This document shows, one piece after another, positions 18,497-26,546 of a stretch of DNA of 64,000 bases (its first letter is position 1; the number at the start of each line of letters is the position of its first letter). Source of the DNA: Legionella sp. PATHC035 (GTDB lineage Bacteria; Pseudomonadota; Gammaproteobacteria; Legionellales; Legionellaceae); NCBI RefSeq assembly GCF_026191115.1, contig NZ_JAPHOT010000001.1, positions 1,514,501-1,578,500 on the forward strand, given 5' to 3'. The notes beneath the pieces were generated by a model. That model saw only the letters and a list, made by a program, of their open reading frames with translations, made no database searches and was not told where the DNA came from. Position numbers and translations under genes: made by a program.

Positions 18497-19489
18497 ATGG
18501 CTATCTCTAACGATCCAAATGAACGGTTGACTTATTGTGTCTCAAAAGGTCTGGTTAAAACGGTAAAAGTTATTATTAATGATATAAATCAAATTCAGAA
18601 AATTCAACCAGAAACTCTCGATAAAGCATCAGAAAGTGCATTAAAGACAGCAACCTCCAAGGAAGCAGAGCCAGGTGAGCGAATTAATAAGCAATGGGGA
18701 ATTATCACGTTATTATGAAATATACCCAAAGGGCTACCGCAACCTAGTGCAAAACTTGTTACAAAAGCACTGGCTGAACATAAAAAGTATAATCAAAATT
18801 TATGCGATAACGAATTTACGAACTTGATCAAAGATAAAATGAAAAAAGAGGATTGGGATTCAGTTTTTGATTATCTTGAAAGCGACAGGGTAACAAAACC
18901 ATCTCAGATTGCAATCAGTTTTACCTTAAGAGTCGCGGCAAGTCATAATGATTGGCCAGTTTTTATGAAACTGTTAAATCATCATGAGCCTGATTGGAAA
19001 ATGGCCGGTAACCTGCTCTTTTCAGCGGTACAAGCAGGGCAATATGATGCAGTGAAACAGCTTTGTAATTTGTCTCAAGAAAATATGCCTAATGCGAGTA
19101 ATATTAAAAGAGCAATGAAAGAAGCAAAACGTACAGGACATCATGAAATTGCCAATTATCTGGCTTGTGAGTTAATCCATCAAAATAATTTGGGAAAAGA
19201 TCCTTTAGCACTAACCCAAGCCATACTTCAAGATTATGTTGATCATTCGTTTATAGGAAGTAGTTTATTTAGTGCTCAAGTGAAAGGGGTGAAAAATGTC
19301 CTTACGCAAGTAAAACGCACAACTGCTCAAGAGCATGATGAAAATGCAAGAAACAGAGCCGTACTTGATGTCGTGCAGTCCTTAAAACAAATTTTAGGTG
19401 ATAATAAAGAATTAATAGGCCGTGTTGATTTCATTAAAGCACACTGCGGTAAAATCGAAGAGGCTCCTTCACTAAAAGCCGAACTGTGA
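18497..19489 (+). pseudogene. Ankyrin-like protein gene interrupted by one in-frame TGA
   Basis: A single reading frame of 331 codons runs from ATG 18497 (GGA eight bases upstream) to the stop at 19489, but codon 74 (18716-18718) is TGA. The 35 codons between the TGA and the next possible start (TTG 18824) hold no other stop and read as sensible protein (N-I-P-K-G-L-P-Q-P-S-A-K-L-V-T). So this is one nonsense change in an otherwise intact gene, not two genes. The distal part has ankyrin-like helix pairs ('LRVAASHNDWPVFMKLLNHH', 'LLFSAVQAGQYDAVKQL', 'AMKEAKRTGHHEIANYLACE'). Function unknown; ankyrin-like proteins in Legionella are often Dot/Icm substrates. A proper terminator follows. Readthrough of the TGA is possible but not shown. 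Confidence 0.7.
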
Positions 19490-19511
19490 TTTTCTTAGTT
19501 TGAATAGGAAC

Positions 19512-19542
19512 AAAAGCCCCCTTTGAATGGAGGCTTTTTTTT
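19512..19542 (+). terminator. Intrinsic terminator after the interrupted gene
   Basis: AAAAGCCCCC (19512-19521)/GGAGGCTTTT (19529-19538) with a 7-base loop and one mismatch, running into eight T (19535-19542). It abuts the stop of the convergent lvgA-like gene. Confidence 0.8.
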
Positions 19543-20203
19543 ATTTAGGCCGCATCGTAGATGTTCTAGGCTGCTTATAGGTATCACGCGGGGCCTCAAG
19601 TGGATATCCGTATTTATCCGCATTTTGTTTGACAATTTGTAAATAACGCTCACCCCATTCACCGGGATCAAAGTTAGTGACTACCACGTTATAGGGTAAA
19701 TTAATAATTGATTCAAAGGCTTTTCTTTGGGGAAGCAAATGTCCGCCAAAGGAAACTTGCACTTCTGTTTCTTTATCAATACCTTCCTCTTTCAGACGCT
19801 CAACCAGTATAAAGATCATTTTTTCGATAGTCATATAGAGCTTATACATCGACATGCCTGCGGAAAACATTTCTTCACTTTTGGAAGTAGACAATTTTGA
19901 TCCCGCATCAAGAATAGAATACACAAATTCCAACTCTTGTGTCCCTGCAATTATTTCTGGTTTGATTAATGCAGGAGGAGAAATAGGCTCTATAGTTGGA
20001 GACACAATATAAAGTTCAAAATCAGCCCAACGCCACCAGATTTGATAGACGCGCTCCACTAAGGTTATCGGATCATTTAAATCCTCTTCCATTTGCAGCT
20101 TACGCAAGTCGAGACTGTTCTCGTTATCAATGTTATCCAAATCTTCAAGATACTCTGGGTTTTCATCAGCAGTAGGGAAACCTGGTTCATCAGCCATTTG
20201 CAT
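19541..20203 (-). CDS. lvgA: Probable Dot/Icm coupling-complex adaptor LvgA
   Basis: 220-residue soluble, acidic protein. The first 45 residues are strongly acidic (P-E-Y-L-E-D-L-D-N-I-D-N-E-N), followed by an alpha/beta region with 'YQIWWRWADFELYIVSP' and 'KLYMTIEKMIFILVERLKEEGI'. In L. pneumophila LvgA is a small acidic protein that binds DotL with IcmS-IcmW in the type IV coupling complex, and its gene lies near sdh, as here. I assign it by size, acidity, position and memory, not by alignment. ATG at 20197 is an alternative start with slightly better spacing to GTGG. If not LvgA, it is a conserved Legionella protein of unknown role. Confidence 0.55.
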   Translation of the reverse strand: MQMADEPGFPTADENPEYLEDLDNIDNENSLDLRKLQMEEDLNDPITLVERVYQIWWRWADFELYIVSPTIEPISPPALIKPEIIAGTQELEFVYSILDAGSKLSTSKSEEMFSAGMSMYKLYMTIEKMIFILVERLKEEGIDKETEVQVSFGGHLLPQRKAFESIINLPYNVVVTNFDPGEWGERYLQIVKQNADKYGYPLEAPRDTYKQPRTSTMRPK

Positions 20204-20323
20204 ACCACATATAAATCAAGCTTATATGGTTATATTAGCCCAAATTTTATGAATGAGCACGAAAGTTAAATCTGCTGAAGTAAAAAACTTGTAAAAAAAT
20301 GTAACCAGCAAGAGTAGACACAA

Positions 20324-20347
20324 CATCCCGATGTACAACGAGGGATG
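20324..20347. repeat. Remnant palindromic repeat, CATCCC/GGGATG
   Basis: CATCCC (20324-20329) and GGGATG (20342-20347), followed by AC, resemble the outer ends of the repeats at 4256 and 8106. Sits in the 176-base spacer between feoC and the lvgA-like gene. Confidence 0.4.
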
Positions 20348-20379
20348 ACAAGACCGGATGAATCGAATTGCAAAAAAAC

Positions 20380-20595
20380 CTAAATAAATTGATAGTATTC
20401 GGGTGCATTAGAATGACATTTAAAGCATGTACTTTGGCAATTTGCTTTTTCCTGGCATTTACGTATTACCCCCTTACCAATCCATAAATCAAGCATAGGC
20501 TGTAATGCTTGAAGATCCAAACGAAACTCTCGAGTCAACTGCTGGGTACTCACTACACCTTGACGACAAATGTAATCACGTATTTGCAACAGCAT
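20380..20595 (-). CDS. feoC: FeoC-like winged-helix protein
   Basis: 71 residues from the ATG at 20595 ('MLLQIRDYICRQGVVSTQQLTREF'), a winged-helix start as in FeoC, then a C-terminal cluster C-x5-C-x3-C-x2-C ('CQEKANCQSTCFKCH') that fits the Fe-S-binding wing of FeoC. FeoC modulates FeoB-mediated ferrous iron uptake. Its start overlaps the end of feoB by 20 bases, so it is translationally coupled. The frame stays open to 20643 inside feoB, but the conserved part begins at 20595. Confidence 0.85.
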   Translation of the reverse strand: MLLQIRDYICRQGVVSTQQLTREFRLDLQALQPMLDLWIGKGVIRKCQEKANCQSTCFKCHSNAPEYYQFI

Positions 20596-22828
20596 TATTC
20601 CTCCGCATATTTCGTTTGGTGTATTGGCGTAACCCGATAACAACCACTAAAACCAATAAGAACACGATGATCTCGAGAACACTTTGTTCAGAACGCTGTA
20701 TCCACTGGGCAGATTGATAAAATAGAACTGCGGCGGCATAGGCAATCACAAAAGACCAAACCACAGAAATCCACATATATTTTCGATTTGCTTCTTGGCG
20801 AATTACCGCCATTGTCGATACACAAGGGATATAAAGAAGAACAAACAATAGATAGGCATAGGCGCCTATTTTTCCATCAAAACGTTGCGCCATAATTCCA
20901 TATACCGACTGAGAGACGGGATTATCCGCTGCACTAGCCAATATAGGATTCGTCAAAGCAGAACCGAGTTGAGCTAAATTCTGAGGAACAGACCACAAAG
21001 CGGCTTTGATGCCTGCCCAGAAATCAAAATGTGCGGCGGCAAGTTCACCTACATGACCTACTTGGGCATAAAGTGAATTGAGAGTACCAACCACTACCTC
21101 TTTAGCTAACATACCCGTTAACAATCCCACCGTTGCCGGCCAATTGTCCTGATGTATTCCCATAGGTGCAAATAGCGGGGTAATCCACTGTCCCATCAAA
21201 GAAAGCAATGATTGAGTACTGGCTTCGCCTGAGTTAATTCCACCGCCCAAGGTAATGGCGTTTAAACCACCTAAAAGAACACAAATAGGTACGATTAATT
21301 TCCCCGCCCGTACTACAAAAAAACGTAATCGCATAAAGGTTTCTTTAAATAATCGCTTGAGAGCAGGTTTATGATAAGCAGGCAACTCCAAAATTAAGGG
21401 GGAAGCATGTCCTTTTAAAGTGGATTTGCGCAAGATGAACCCGGTTAATACCGCCATCAAAATCCCTACCAGATACAAAGAAAACACGACATTTTGGCCG
21501 CCCGAGGGGAAAAACGCAGCGACAAATACTGCATAAATCGCCAAACGCGCACTGCAGGACATAAAAGGACTCATCATCACAGTGAGCAACCGATCACGTT
21601 CTGAATCCAGAGTTCGCGCTGCCATAATCGCGGGAACGTTGCAACCAAAACCAACGATCATCGGTACAAAAGATTTTCCCGGTAAACCCATCATCCGCAT
21701 TGCTTTATCGACAACAAAAGCTGCTCTGGCCATATATCCTGAGGTCTCTAATAGGGATAAAAAGAAGAACATCGCCGCAATGACAGGGATAAACGTTAAG
21801 GTGGTATTGATGCCTTTACCAACTCCGTTGGCCAATAAAGCAATCAGCCAATTAGGGGCATGAACCTGGTGCAATAACCAGGCAGTACCTTGAACAAATA
21901 TCGTATCCGTACTGATATCAAAAAAATCCTGAAACGCACCACCTACATTAATCGCAAATAAAAACATCAAATACATCATGGCAAAAAATATAGGGAGGGC
22001 AAAAAAACGATGCAACATAATCTTATCAAGCTTCGCAGTAAAATCCTCACTGGCATCACTTCGCTTTTTCTGCACAGCGGTCACCATTGCATGTATTTTC
22101 TGATATCGAGCATCCGCTAATAAGATATCCAGACTAGGCTCTGCTTCGTTGAGTAAAGGCAAGTTTTTGGTAAGCTTTTTATCGAATAACAACTCATCTC
22201 CCTCTGCAATCCTACGCGCATAATAATACGCAAGAGATTGGCTATACCCCTCATGAACTAAAGTGTTTTCCAGCGTTGTCAATGTTCGTTGTACCGCTTG
22301 GGGGATAGGCAGTATCCAGGGGATATGCTTTTGAGGCAGGTGAGTTAGTGCCTGCATTAACTGTGGAATCCCAACTTTTTTATGTGCTTGAATGGGAATA
22401 ACAGGACAACCTAATTGTTGCGACAAGGCATTGATATCTATGGAGATACCGCGTTGCTGAGCGATATCCATCATATTCAGTGCGAGCAGTACCGGTTTGC
22501 CTAATTCCAAAATTTGTGTAGTCAGATATAAATGCCGCTCCAAATGACAGGCATCAATCACGTTGATAATACAATCTGTCTCCATCGTTGCCACAGAGTG
22601 GGCAGCGATGTGTTCATCTTGGCTCACGCCATCTGCATTCGCCACTAGTGAATAAACCCCAGGCAAATCCGTAACTTCAATACGTTGTTGACCTACGAAG
22701 AACTGTCCAGTTTTCTTTTCAACCGTAACACCTGGCCAATTTCCTATTCGCTGGTTGTCACCAGTTAATGCGTTAAATAAGGTGGTCTTACCACAATTAG
22801 GATTACCTACTAATAACACATGAGTCAT
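20576..22828 (-). CDS. feoB: Ferrous iron transporter FeoB
   Basis: 750-residue inner-membrane Fe(II) transporter with an N-terminal GTPase. G-protein motifs: G1 'GNPNCGKTTLFNALTG', G2 'GVTVEKKTG', G3 'DLPGVYSL', G4 'NMMD'. Membrane part: 'GYMARAAFVVDKAMRMMGLPGKSF', 'VGFGCNVPAIMAAR', 'SCSARLAIY', 'GMLAKEVVVGTLNSLY', all FeoB signatures. Overlaps feoA by 4 bases (ATGA) and feoC by 20 bases. The iron-responsive control region lies upstream of feoA. Confidence 0.97.
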   Translation of the reverse strand: MTHVLLVGNPNCGKTTLFNALTGDNQRIGNWPGVTVEKKTGQFFVGQQRIEVTDLPGVYSLVANADGVSQDEHIAAHSVATMETDCIINVIDACHLERHLYLTTQILELGKPVLLALNMMDIAQQRGISIDINALSQQLGCPVIPIQAHKKVGIPQLMQALTHLPQKHIPWILPIPQAVQRTLTTLENTLVHEGYSQSLAYYYARRIAEGDELLFDKKLTKNLPLLNEAEPSLDILLADARYQKIHAMVTAVQKKRSDASEDFTAKLDKIMLHRFFALPIFFAMMYLMFLFAINVGGAFQDFFDISTDTIFVQGTAWLLHQVHAPNWLIALLANGVGKGINTTLTFIPVIAAMFFFLSLLETSGYMARAAFVVDKAMRMMGLPGKSFVPMIVGFGCNVPAIMAARTLDSERDRLLTVMMSPFMSCSARLAIYAVFVAAFFPSGGQNVVFSLYLVGILMAVLTGFILRKSTLKGHASPLILELPAYHKPALKRLFKETFMRLRFFVVRAGKLIVPICVLLGGLNAITLGGGINSGEASTQSLLSLMGQWITPLFAPMGIHQDNWPATVGLLTGMLAKEVVVGTLNSLYAQVGHVGELAAAHFDFWAGIKAALWSVPQNLAQLGSALTNPILASAADNPVSQSVYGIMAQRFDGKIGAYAYLLFVLLYIPCVSTMAVIRQEANRKYMWISVVWSFVIAYAAAVLFYQSAQWIQRSEQSVLEIIVFLLVLVVVIGLRQYTKRNMRRNNAVANT

Positions 22829-23055
22829 ATACGCTCCAAAATCAATTGACTCGCTTCGTCCTTACGCAAAGTTAAGGCAGTTCCTCTGACTTCAATTTGG
22901 ATAGGGCATCCTAAGGGAGCAATTCGGACCACCAAAAGCTCCGTGCCACAGGTCACGCCCAAAGACAAAAGTCTACGTCTGTATTGCATCTCAGTTGTAC
23001 CAAAACTGGTTAATCGTACTTTATCACCGGGTACTAATTCTGTAATTTTTATCAT
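22825..23055 (-). CDS. feoA: FeoA, SH3-like partner of FeoB
   Basis: 76 residues: 'MIKITELVPGDKVRLTSFG', then 'YRRRLLSLGVTCGTELLVVRIAPLGCPIQIEVRGTALTLRK'. This is the FeoA SH3-like fold with the conserved L-x-x-G-[IV] and P-x-G-x-P-[IV] positions. Small cytosolic partner needed for Fe(II) uptake. First gene of feoABC. The AGGA site is unusually close to the ATG. Confidence 0.95.
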   Translation of the reverse strand: MIKITELVPGDKVRLTSFGTTEMQYRRRLLSLGVTCGTELLVVRIAPLGCPIQIEVRGTALTLRKDEASQLILERI

Positions 23056-23105
23056 GTCCTAACAGCAAATAGTGAAATAATTTTAATCTTAGCACAAATG
23101 AAATC

Positions 23106-23118
23106 GAGAATCATTCTC
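23106..23118 (-). promoter_or_regulatory. Fur-box-like operator
   Basis: GAGAATCATTCTC is a perfect palindrome around a central C, embedded in AAATCGAGAATCATTCTCAA. It closely follows the GATAATGATAATCATTATC pattern of Fur boxes and lies just downstream of the predicted feoA -10 box, so iron-loaded Fur should block initiation. Confidence 0.75.
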
Positions 23119-23131
23119 AATTAAGAAAAAA

Positions 23132-23159
23132 ATTATACATTAATTCAATTTTGAATCAA
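23132..23159 (-). promoter_or_regulatory. Candidate feoA promoter
   Basis: On the minus strand: TTGATT (23159-23154), 16-base spacer, perfect TATAAT (23137-23132). The Fur-like palindrome begins 13 bases past the -10, overlapping the expected start region. Confidence 0.6.
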
Positions 23160-23222
23160 CTTATAGCCTGGGCAAAATGAAGCAGAATTCGGGGAATTTT
23201 GCTCCCGCTACCGAAACCCCTA

Positions 23223-24320
23223 TTAAGAATTACCATCAATCAACTCTTTAAGTTTTCTTTTGGGATGACGTGCTAAATAATCCACCGATTGCATTTCCAG
23301 CAAACGGCTTAATGTACGCTTGAAGGTATCTTTCATTTCACCTTCAACATACAACTCTTCAACGGCCACTTCCGCGGAAATAATAATATTGATTCCACGG
23401 TCATACATCACATCAATAAAGTGAATAAACATAATTGCTTGTAAGGTATGATTTACGGTTAATGAAGGGATGTTACTTAAAAAAATGGTGTCGAATTTAT
23501 CTGCAAGTTCCAAGTAGTCCAATTGGCTACGAGGCAAATTACACAGGATATCAAAAGAAAACCAAATCGACTGTTCCGCAATCTTAAGATAAGGAATTTC
23601 ACGGTTTTGGATTGTAATAAAACCATTTTCCTTAAATTCTTTGGTTAACAGCATGAATTGCTTCTCCATAGTCAAAGCCGTCTGCGCATTCAATGGAAAT
23701 AAATAAGCATCAAGTAAAGGAGCTCTCCCGACCCGATAATCTCTTTGTTCATTTAAATGCAATACCTCGCAATGCTCTTTAATTGCTGTAATGGCAGGTA
23801 AAAATCGATTTCGATGAACCCCGTTTCGATACAACTCATCCGGAGGGATGTTCGAAGAAATCACTAAAATAACCCCATGCGCAATTAACGCTTGCAATAA
23901 TTCCGCTAAAATCATGGCATAAGCAACGTCATGAACCATAAATTCATCAAAACAAAGCACTCGCGTTGTTTTGGCTAATTCCTTAGCGATTTTGCGAAGC
24001 GGATTCTTTTGTCCTTGCACTCGTCTTAATTGTGAGTCAACTTGTTGCATAAAATGATGGAAATGAAAACGTGCTTTCTTTTTCTCTTCAAGACAATCAT
24101 AAAATAAATCAATTAAGTACGTTTTTCCCACCCCAACGGGACCATAGAGATACACCCCTTTAATTCGCGTTTTATGGAAGGGATAGAACCAAGATGAGTT
24201 CGATTTTTTTACCTCATCCGCTAGACATTGCATCTGTGCTAATATTTCTCGCTGCAACGGATCATCATCAATTTCACCACGATGTATTGCCGCTTCATAT
24301 TGGCGAATCAAATTCATCAT
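23223..24320 (-). CDS. zapE: AFG1-like ATPase ZapE
   Basis: 365 residues. AAA-type ATPase of the AFG1/ZapE family, associated with the division ring and stress growth in E. coli. Seen: Walker A 'YLYGPVGVGKTYLIDLFYD', 'RFHFHHFMQQV', Walker B 'TRVLCFDEFMVHDVAYAMIL', the sensor-like 'ILVISSNIPPDELYRNGVHR', and the C-terminal 'DVMYDRGINIIISAEVAVEELY'. The start ATG overlaps the upstream hydrolase stop by 4 bases (ATGATG), so the two are probably co-translated; the second ATG (24317) may be used. Confidence 0.94.
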   Translation of the reverse strand: MMNLIRQYEAAIHRGEIDDDPLQREILAQMQCLADEVKKSNSSWFYPFHKTRIKGVYLYGPVGVGKTYLIDLFYDCLEEKKKARFHFHHFMQQVDSQLRRVQGQKNPLRKIAKELAKTTRVLCFDEFMVHDVAYAMILAELLQALIAHGVILVISSNIPPDELYRNGVHRNRFLPAITAIKEHCEVLHLNEQRDYRVGRAPLLDAYLFPLNAQTALTMEKQFMLLTKEFKENGFITIQNREIPYLKIAEQSIWFSFDILCNLPRSQLDYLELADKFDTIFLSNIPSLTVNHTLQAIMFIHFIDVMYDRGINIIISAEVAVEELYVEGEMKDTFKRTLSRLLEMQSVDYLARHPKRKLKELIDGNS

Positions 24321-24976
24321 AAAACAACCTGAGAATGAATGTATTCTATGAGTTTAGCTTTGAGCTCGATTAATTTCCCATGAAAAAAATGTCCCGTATT
24401 GGCAAAACGAATCACCGGGAGTTCAGGATGAGCCTGTGCAGCAAACTCAAAAACCAAATGGGGAGGAACTACCTCATCTTCGTCCCCTTGCACAATAAGC
24501 CAGGGATGAGGTGCCGGATTAAATTCACCATAATTATAATGATGTATTGCAGGAGCCACTGTAATTAACAATTGTGCATCCGATTGTGACGCGGCTCGAT
24601 AAGCTACGTAAGAACCAAAAGAAAAACCAGCAAAAATAAGTTTCTTTTCCGGCTGTTCTTTTTGCCACTCACGAACTAAGGCCAGCATATCTTCACTCTC
24701 ACCAAGACCCGCATCATAATCACCGTCAGATTGCCCTACTCCGCGAAAATTAAAGCGTAACGAAGGAATACCTAACTCTTTAAAAACACGTGCTAAAGTG
24801 GTAACCACTTTATTATTCATCGTGCCGCCTTGCAGTGAATGAGGATGCCCCAAAAAAGCAATAAAGACCGAGTTATTTTGCTCTGGGACAGTTAAAACTG
24901 CTTCTAATTTCCCAACAGCTCCCTGCAAAAATAAGGCATGTTCACCTGGGACAGTTAATTTTTCAGTGATTTGCAT
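24317..24976 (-). CDS. Small alpha/beta hydrolase
   Basis: 219 residues, single alpha/beta-hydrolase fold of the COG2945 type. Seen: oxyanion-region 'FLGHPHSLQGGTMNNKVV', 'RFNFRGVGQSDGDYDAG', nucleophile elbow G-F-S-F-G-S with the serine, an acidic residue in 'IVQGDEDEVVPP', and the catalytic histidine in 'ANTGHFFHG'. Substrate unknown. Co-directional and overlapping with zapE. Confidence 0.85.
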   Translation of the reverse strand: MQITEKLTVPGEHALFLQGAVGKLEAVLTVPEQNNSVFIAFLGHPHSLQGGTMNNKVVTTLARVFKELGIPSLRFNFRGVGQSDGDYDAGLGESEDMLALVREWQKEQPEKKLIFAGFSFGSYVAYRAASQSDAQLLITVAPAIHHYNYGEFNPAPHPWLIVQGDEDEVVPPHLVFEFAAQAHPELPVIRFANTGHFFHGKLIELKAKLIEYIHSQVVL

Positions 24977-25029
24977 AAAAAACCTGTTATCATAAGTACA
25001 TATTTCATGCAGTTACGCCTATGAAGTGG

Positions 25030-25170
25030 GGGCATAACCTTCGTCGCCCTGATGGGCACCTTCTCCCTAATAGGGATAAGGCAAATCTTTCTTTCCTCAT
25101 GGTTTGAGGTGAAGAACACAAAATCCCCTCTGCCACTCACTGGAAGAGGGTCTAGAGTAAGGGTATTCAC
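25030..25170. repeat. Intergenic repeat block, CTCCC/GGGAG family
   Basis: Contains GCCC-TGAT-GGGC (25046-25057), 'CACCTTCTCCCTAATAGGGA', CTCATGGTTTGAG, and CCCCTCTGCC...GGAAGAGGG. Motifs and order resemble the blocks at 26300-26480 and 59481-59712. A spurious ORF runs through it on the minus strand. Confidence 0.5.
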
Positions 25171-25239
25171 ATCCACCTTACTGATCCGCTACACCAAGAA
25201 GGCAGCTGCGTGAAGCCCGAATGATAACTCGAATTATAG

Positions 25240-26334
25240 ATGAACAAAATGCATAAAGAGCAAAAAGAAGCAACGCCAATAACTAAAAACCTCCCTTTTT
25301 CCAAACGTTTTATTTTTTTAATTATAATTCCGGCAGTTTTTGTACTTATCGGAGTAATTCTTTATCTGCTTGGTGGCCGTTATGTGGCTACTGACAATGC
25401 CTATGTCAAAGCGGATATGATTCCTTTAAGCCCGCAGGTATCCGGTGTGGTTCAAGAGGTTTTTGTCATCGAGAACCAGCGTGTAACAAAGGATCAACTC
25501 CTCTATCGCATTGATCCAGAACCTTTTAAAGTGGCATTGACAAAAGCCGAATCGAAGTTAGCTCAAGTCCGCATTGATATTTTGGCAATGAAAGCCAATT
25601 ATCGTGAAAAGCAGGCGGAATTAGAGCTGGCTCGTACCAAATATAATTTTTCTCTGCGCAATAAAAAGCGTCAGATGGATCTTGCAGAGAAACATTTTGT
25701 TTCATTATCCAGTTTAGACGAGGCCAATGAAGGTGCGGAACTTGCGGCACAACAGATAGTCACTTCGCAACATAATTTGCAAAGTTTGGCAGCATCCCTT
25801 GCAGGCAGTATTGACGAACCTGTAGCGTCACATCCTTCTTATTTAGTGGCAAAGGCAGAATATGAACAAGCAAAATTGGACCTACTCCGTACTGAAATTA
25901 AAGCTCCAGCAGCAGGAACCATTAGTGCTCCTCCCAAAAATGGACAATTCGTCAGTAAAGGCTCAATTACAATGACTTTGGTTGCTAATGATCACCCCTG
26001 GATTGAAGCAAACTTTACTGAAAAAGAGTTGACCTATGTCCGTCCGGGTCAAAAGGTAATTACTACCATCGATATTTATCCCGGAAAAAAATGGGAAGGT
26101 ATTGTCCAAAGTTTAAGTCCTGCAACCGGTTCGGAGTTTTCCATTATTCCGGCGCAAAATGCCACCGGAAACTGGGTTAAAATTGCTCAACGCATTGCAG
26201 TCCGAATCCAGCTGCAACCTGACCCGAACAGTCCACCACTGCGTGCGGGACTCAGTTCCTGGGTAGAAATTGATACAGGACGTAAAAGATATTCATTTAA
26301 AAATCCTCCTCTGCCCAAATTAGGAGAGGGTTAA
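25240..26334 (+). CDS. EmrA-type membrane fusion protein (HlyD family)
   Basis: 364 residues: an N-terminal membrane helix ('FIFLIIIPAVFVLIGVILYLLGG'), the first lipoyl-like half 'ATDNAYVKADMIPLSPQVSGVV', a coiled-coil hairpin (about residues 80-185), the second half 'APAAGTISAPPKNGQFVSKG', then the beta-barrel 'HPWIEANFTEKELTYVRPGQKV' and 'SPATGSEFSIIPAQNATGNWVKIAQRIAVRI'. This is the periplasmic adaptor of an EmrAB-type drug efflux pump, paired with the MFS gene downstream. The last residues (F-K-N-P-P-L-P-K-L-G-E-G) are encoded by an intergenic-repeat sequence, so the original C-terminus was probably replaced. Confidence 0.9.
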   Translation: MNKMHKEQKEATPITKNLPFSKRFIFLIIIPAVFVLIGVILYLLGGRYVATDNAYVKADMIPLSPQVSGVVQEVFVIENQRVTKDQLLYRIDPEPFKVALTKAESKLAQVRIDILAMKANYREKQAELELARTKYNFSLRNKKRQMDLAEKHFVSLSSLDEANEGAELAAQQIVTSQHNLQSLAASLAGSIDEPVASHPSYLVAKAEYEQAKLDLLRTEIKAPAAGTISAPPKNGQFVSKGSITMTLVANDHPWIEANFTEKELTYVRPGQKVITTIDIYPGKKWEGIVQSLSPATGSEFSIIPAQNATGNWVKIAQRIAVRIQLQPDPNSPPLRAGLSSWVEIDTGRKRYSFKNPPLPKLGEG

Positions 26335-26480
26335 AACTAACCGATGTACTCCGGATAAGCAAAGCAAGCTCTGCTGCATTCCCTTCTCCCCTCATGGGAA
26401 GAAGGTGCCAGATAGGGCGGATGAGGGTATTTACTCTATTCCCTCACCTTGCCCCTCGCCCATCATTGGGGAGGAGCGTT
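26300..26480. repeat. Intergenic repeat block overlapping the emrA-like 3' end
   Basis: Holds CCTCTGCCCAAATTAGGAGAGG (inside the emrA-like 3' end), CTTCTCCCCTCATGGGAAGAAG, GGCGGATGAGGGTA, 'CCCTCACCTTGCCCCTCGCC' and TTGGGGAGGAGC. Same family as the blocks at 25030 and 59481. Confidence 0.55.
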
Positions 26481-26546
26481 TTAATATGACGCAGCATTAT
26501 TTCGCAGCAACCGGAATCCATTTTAACGATAGATTTAGTGAACTCG

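Noticed and set aside
18824..19489. Separate gene starting at TTG 18824
   Set aside because: No ribosome-binding site there, and the same frame continues upstream through sense codons to the TGA at 18716; better read as the distal half of one interrupted gene.
24955..25176. 73-codon minus-strand ORF upstream of the hydrolase
   Set aside because: Runs through the intergenic repeat block and into the hydrolase start; composition is repeat-derived, not protein-like.
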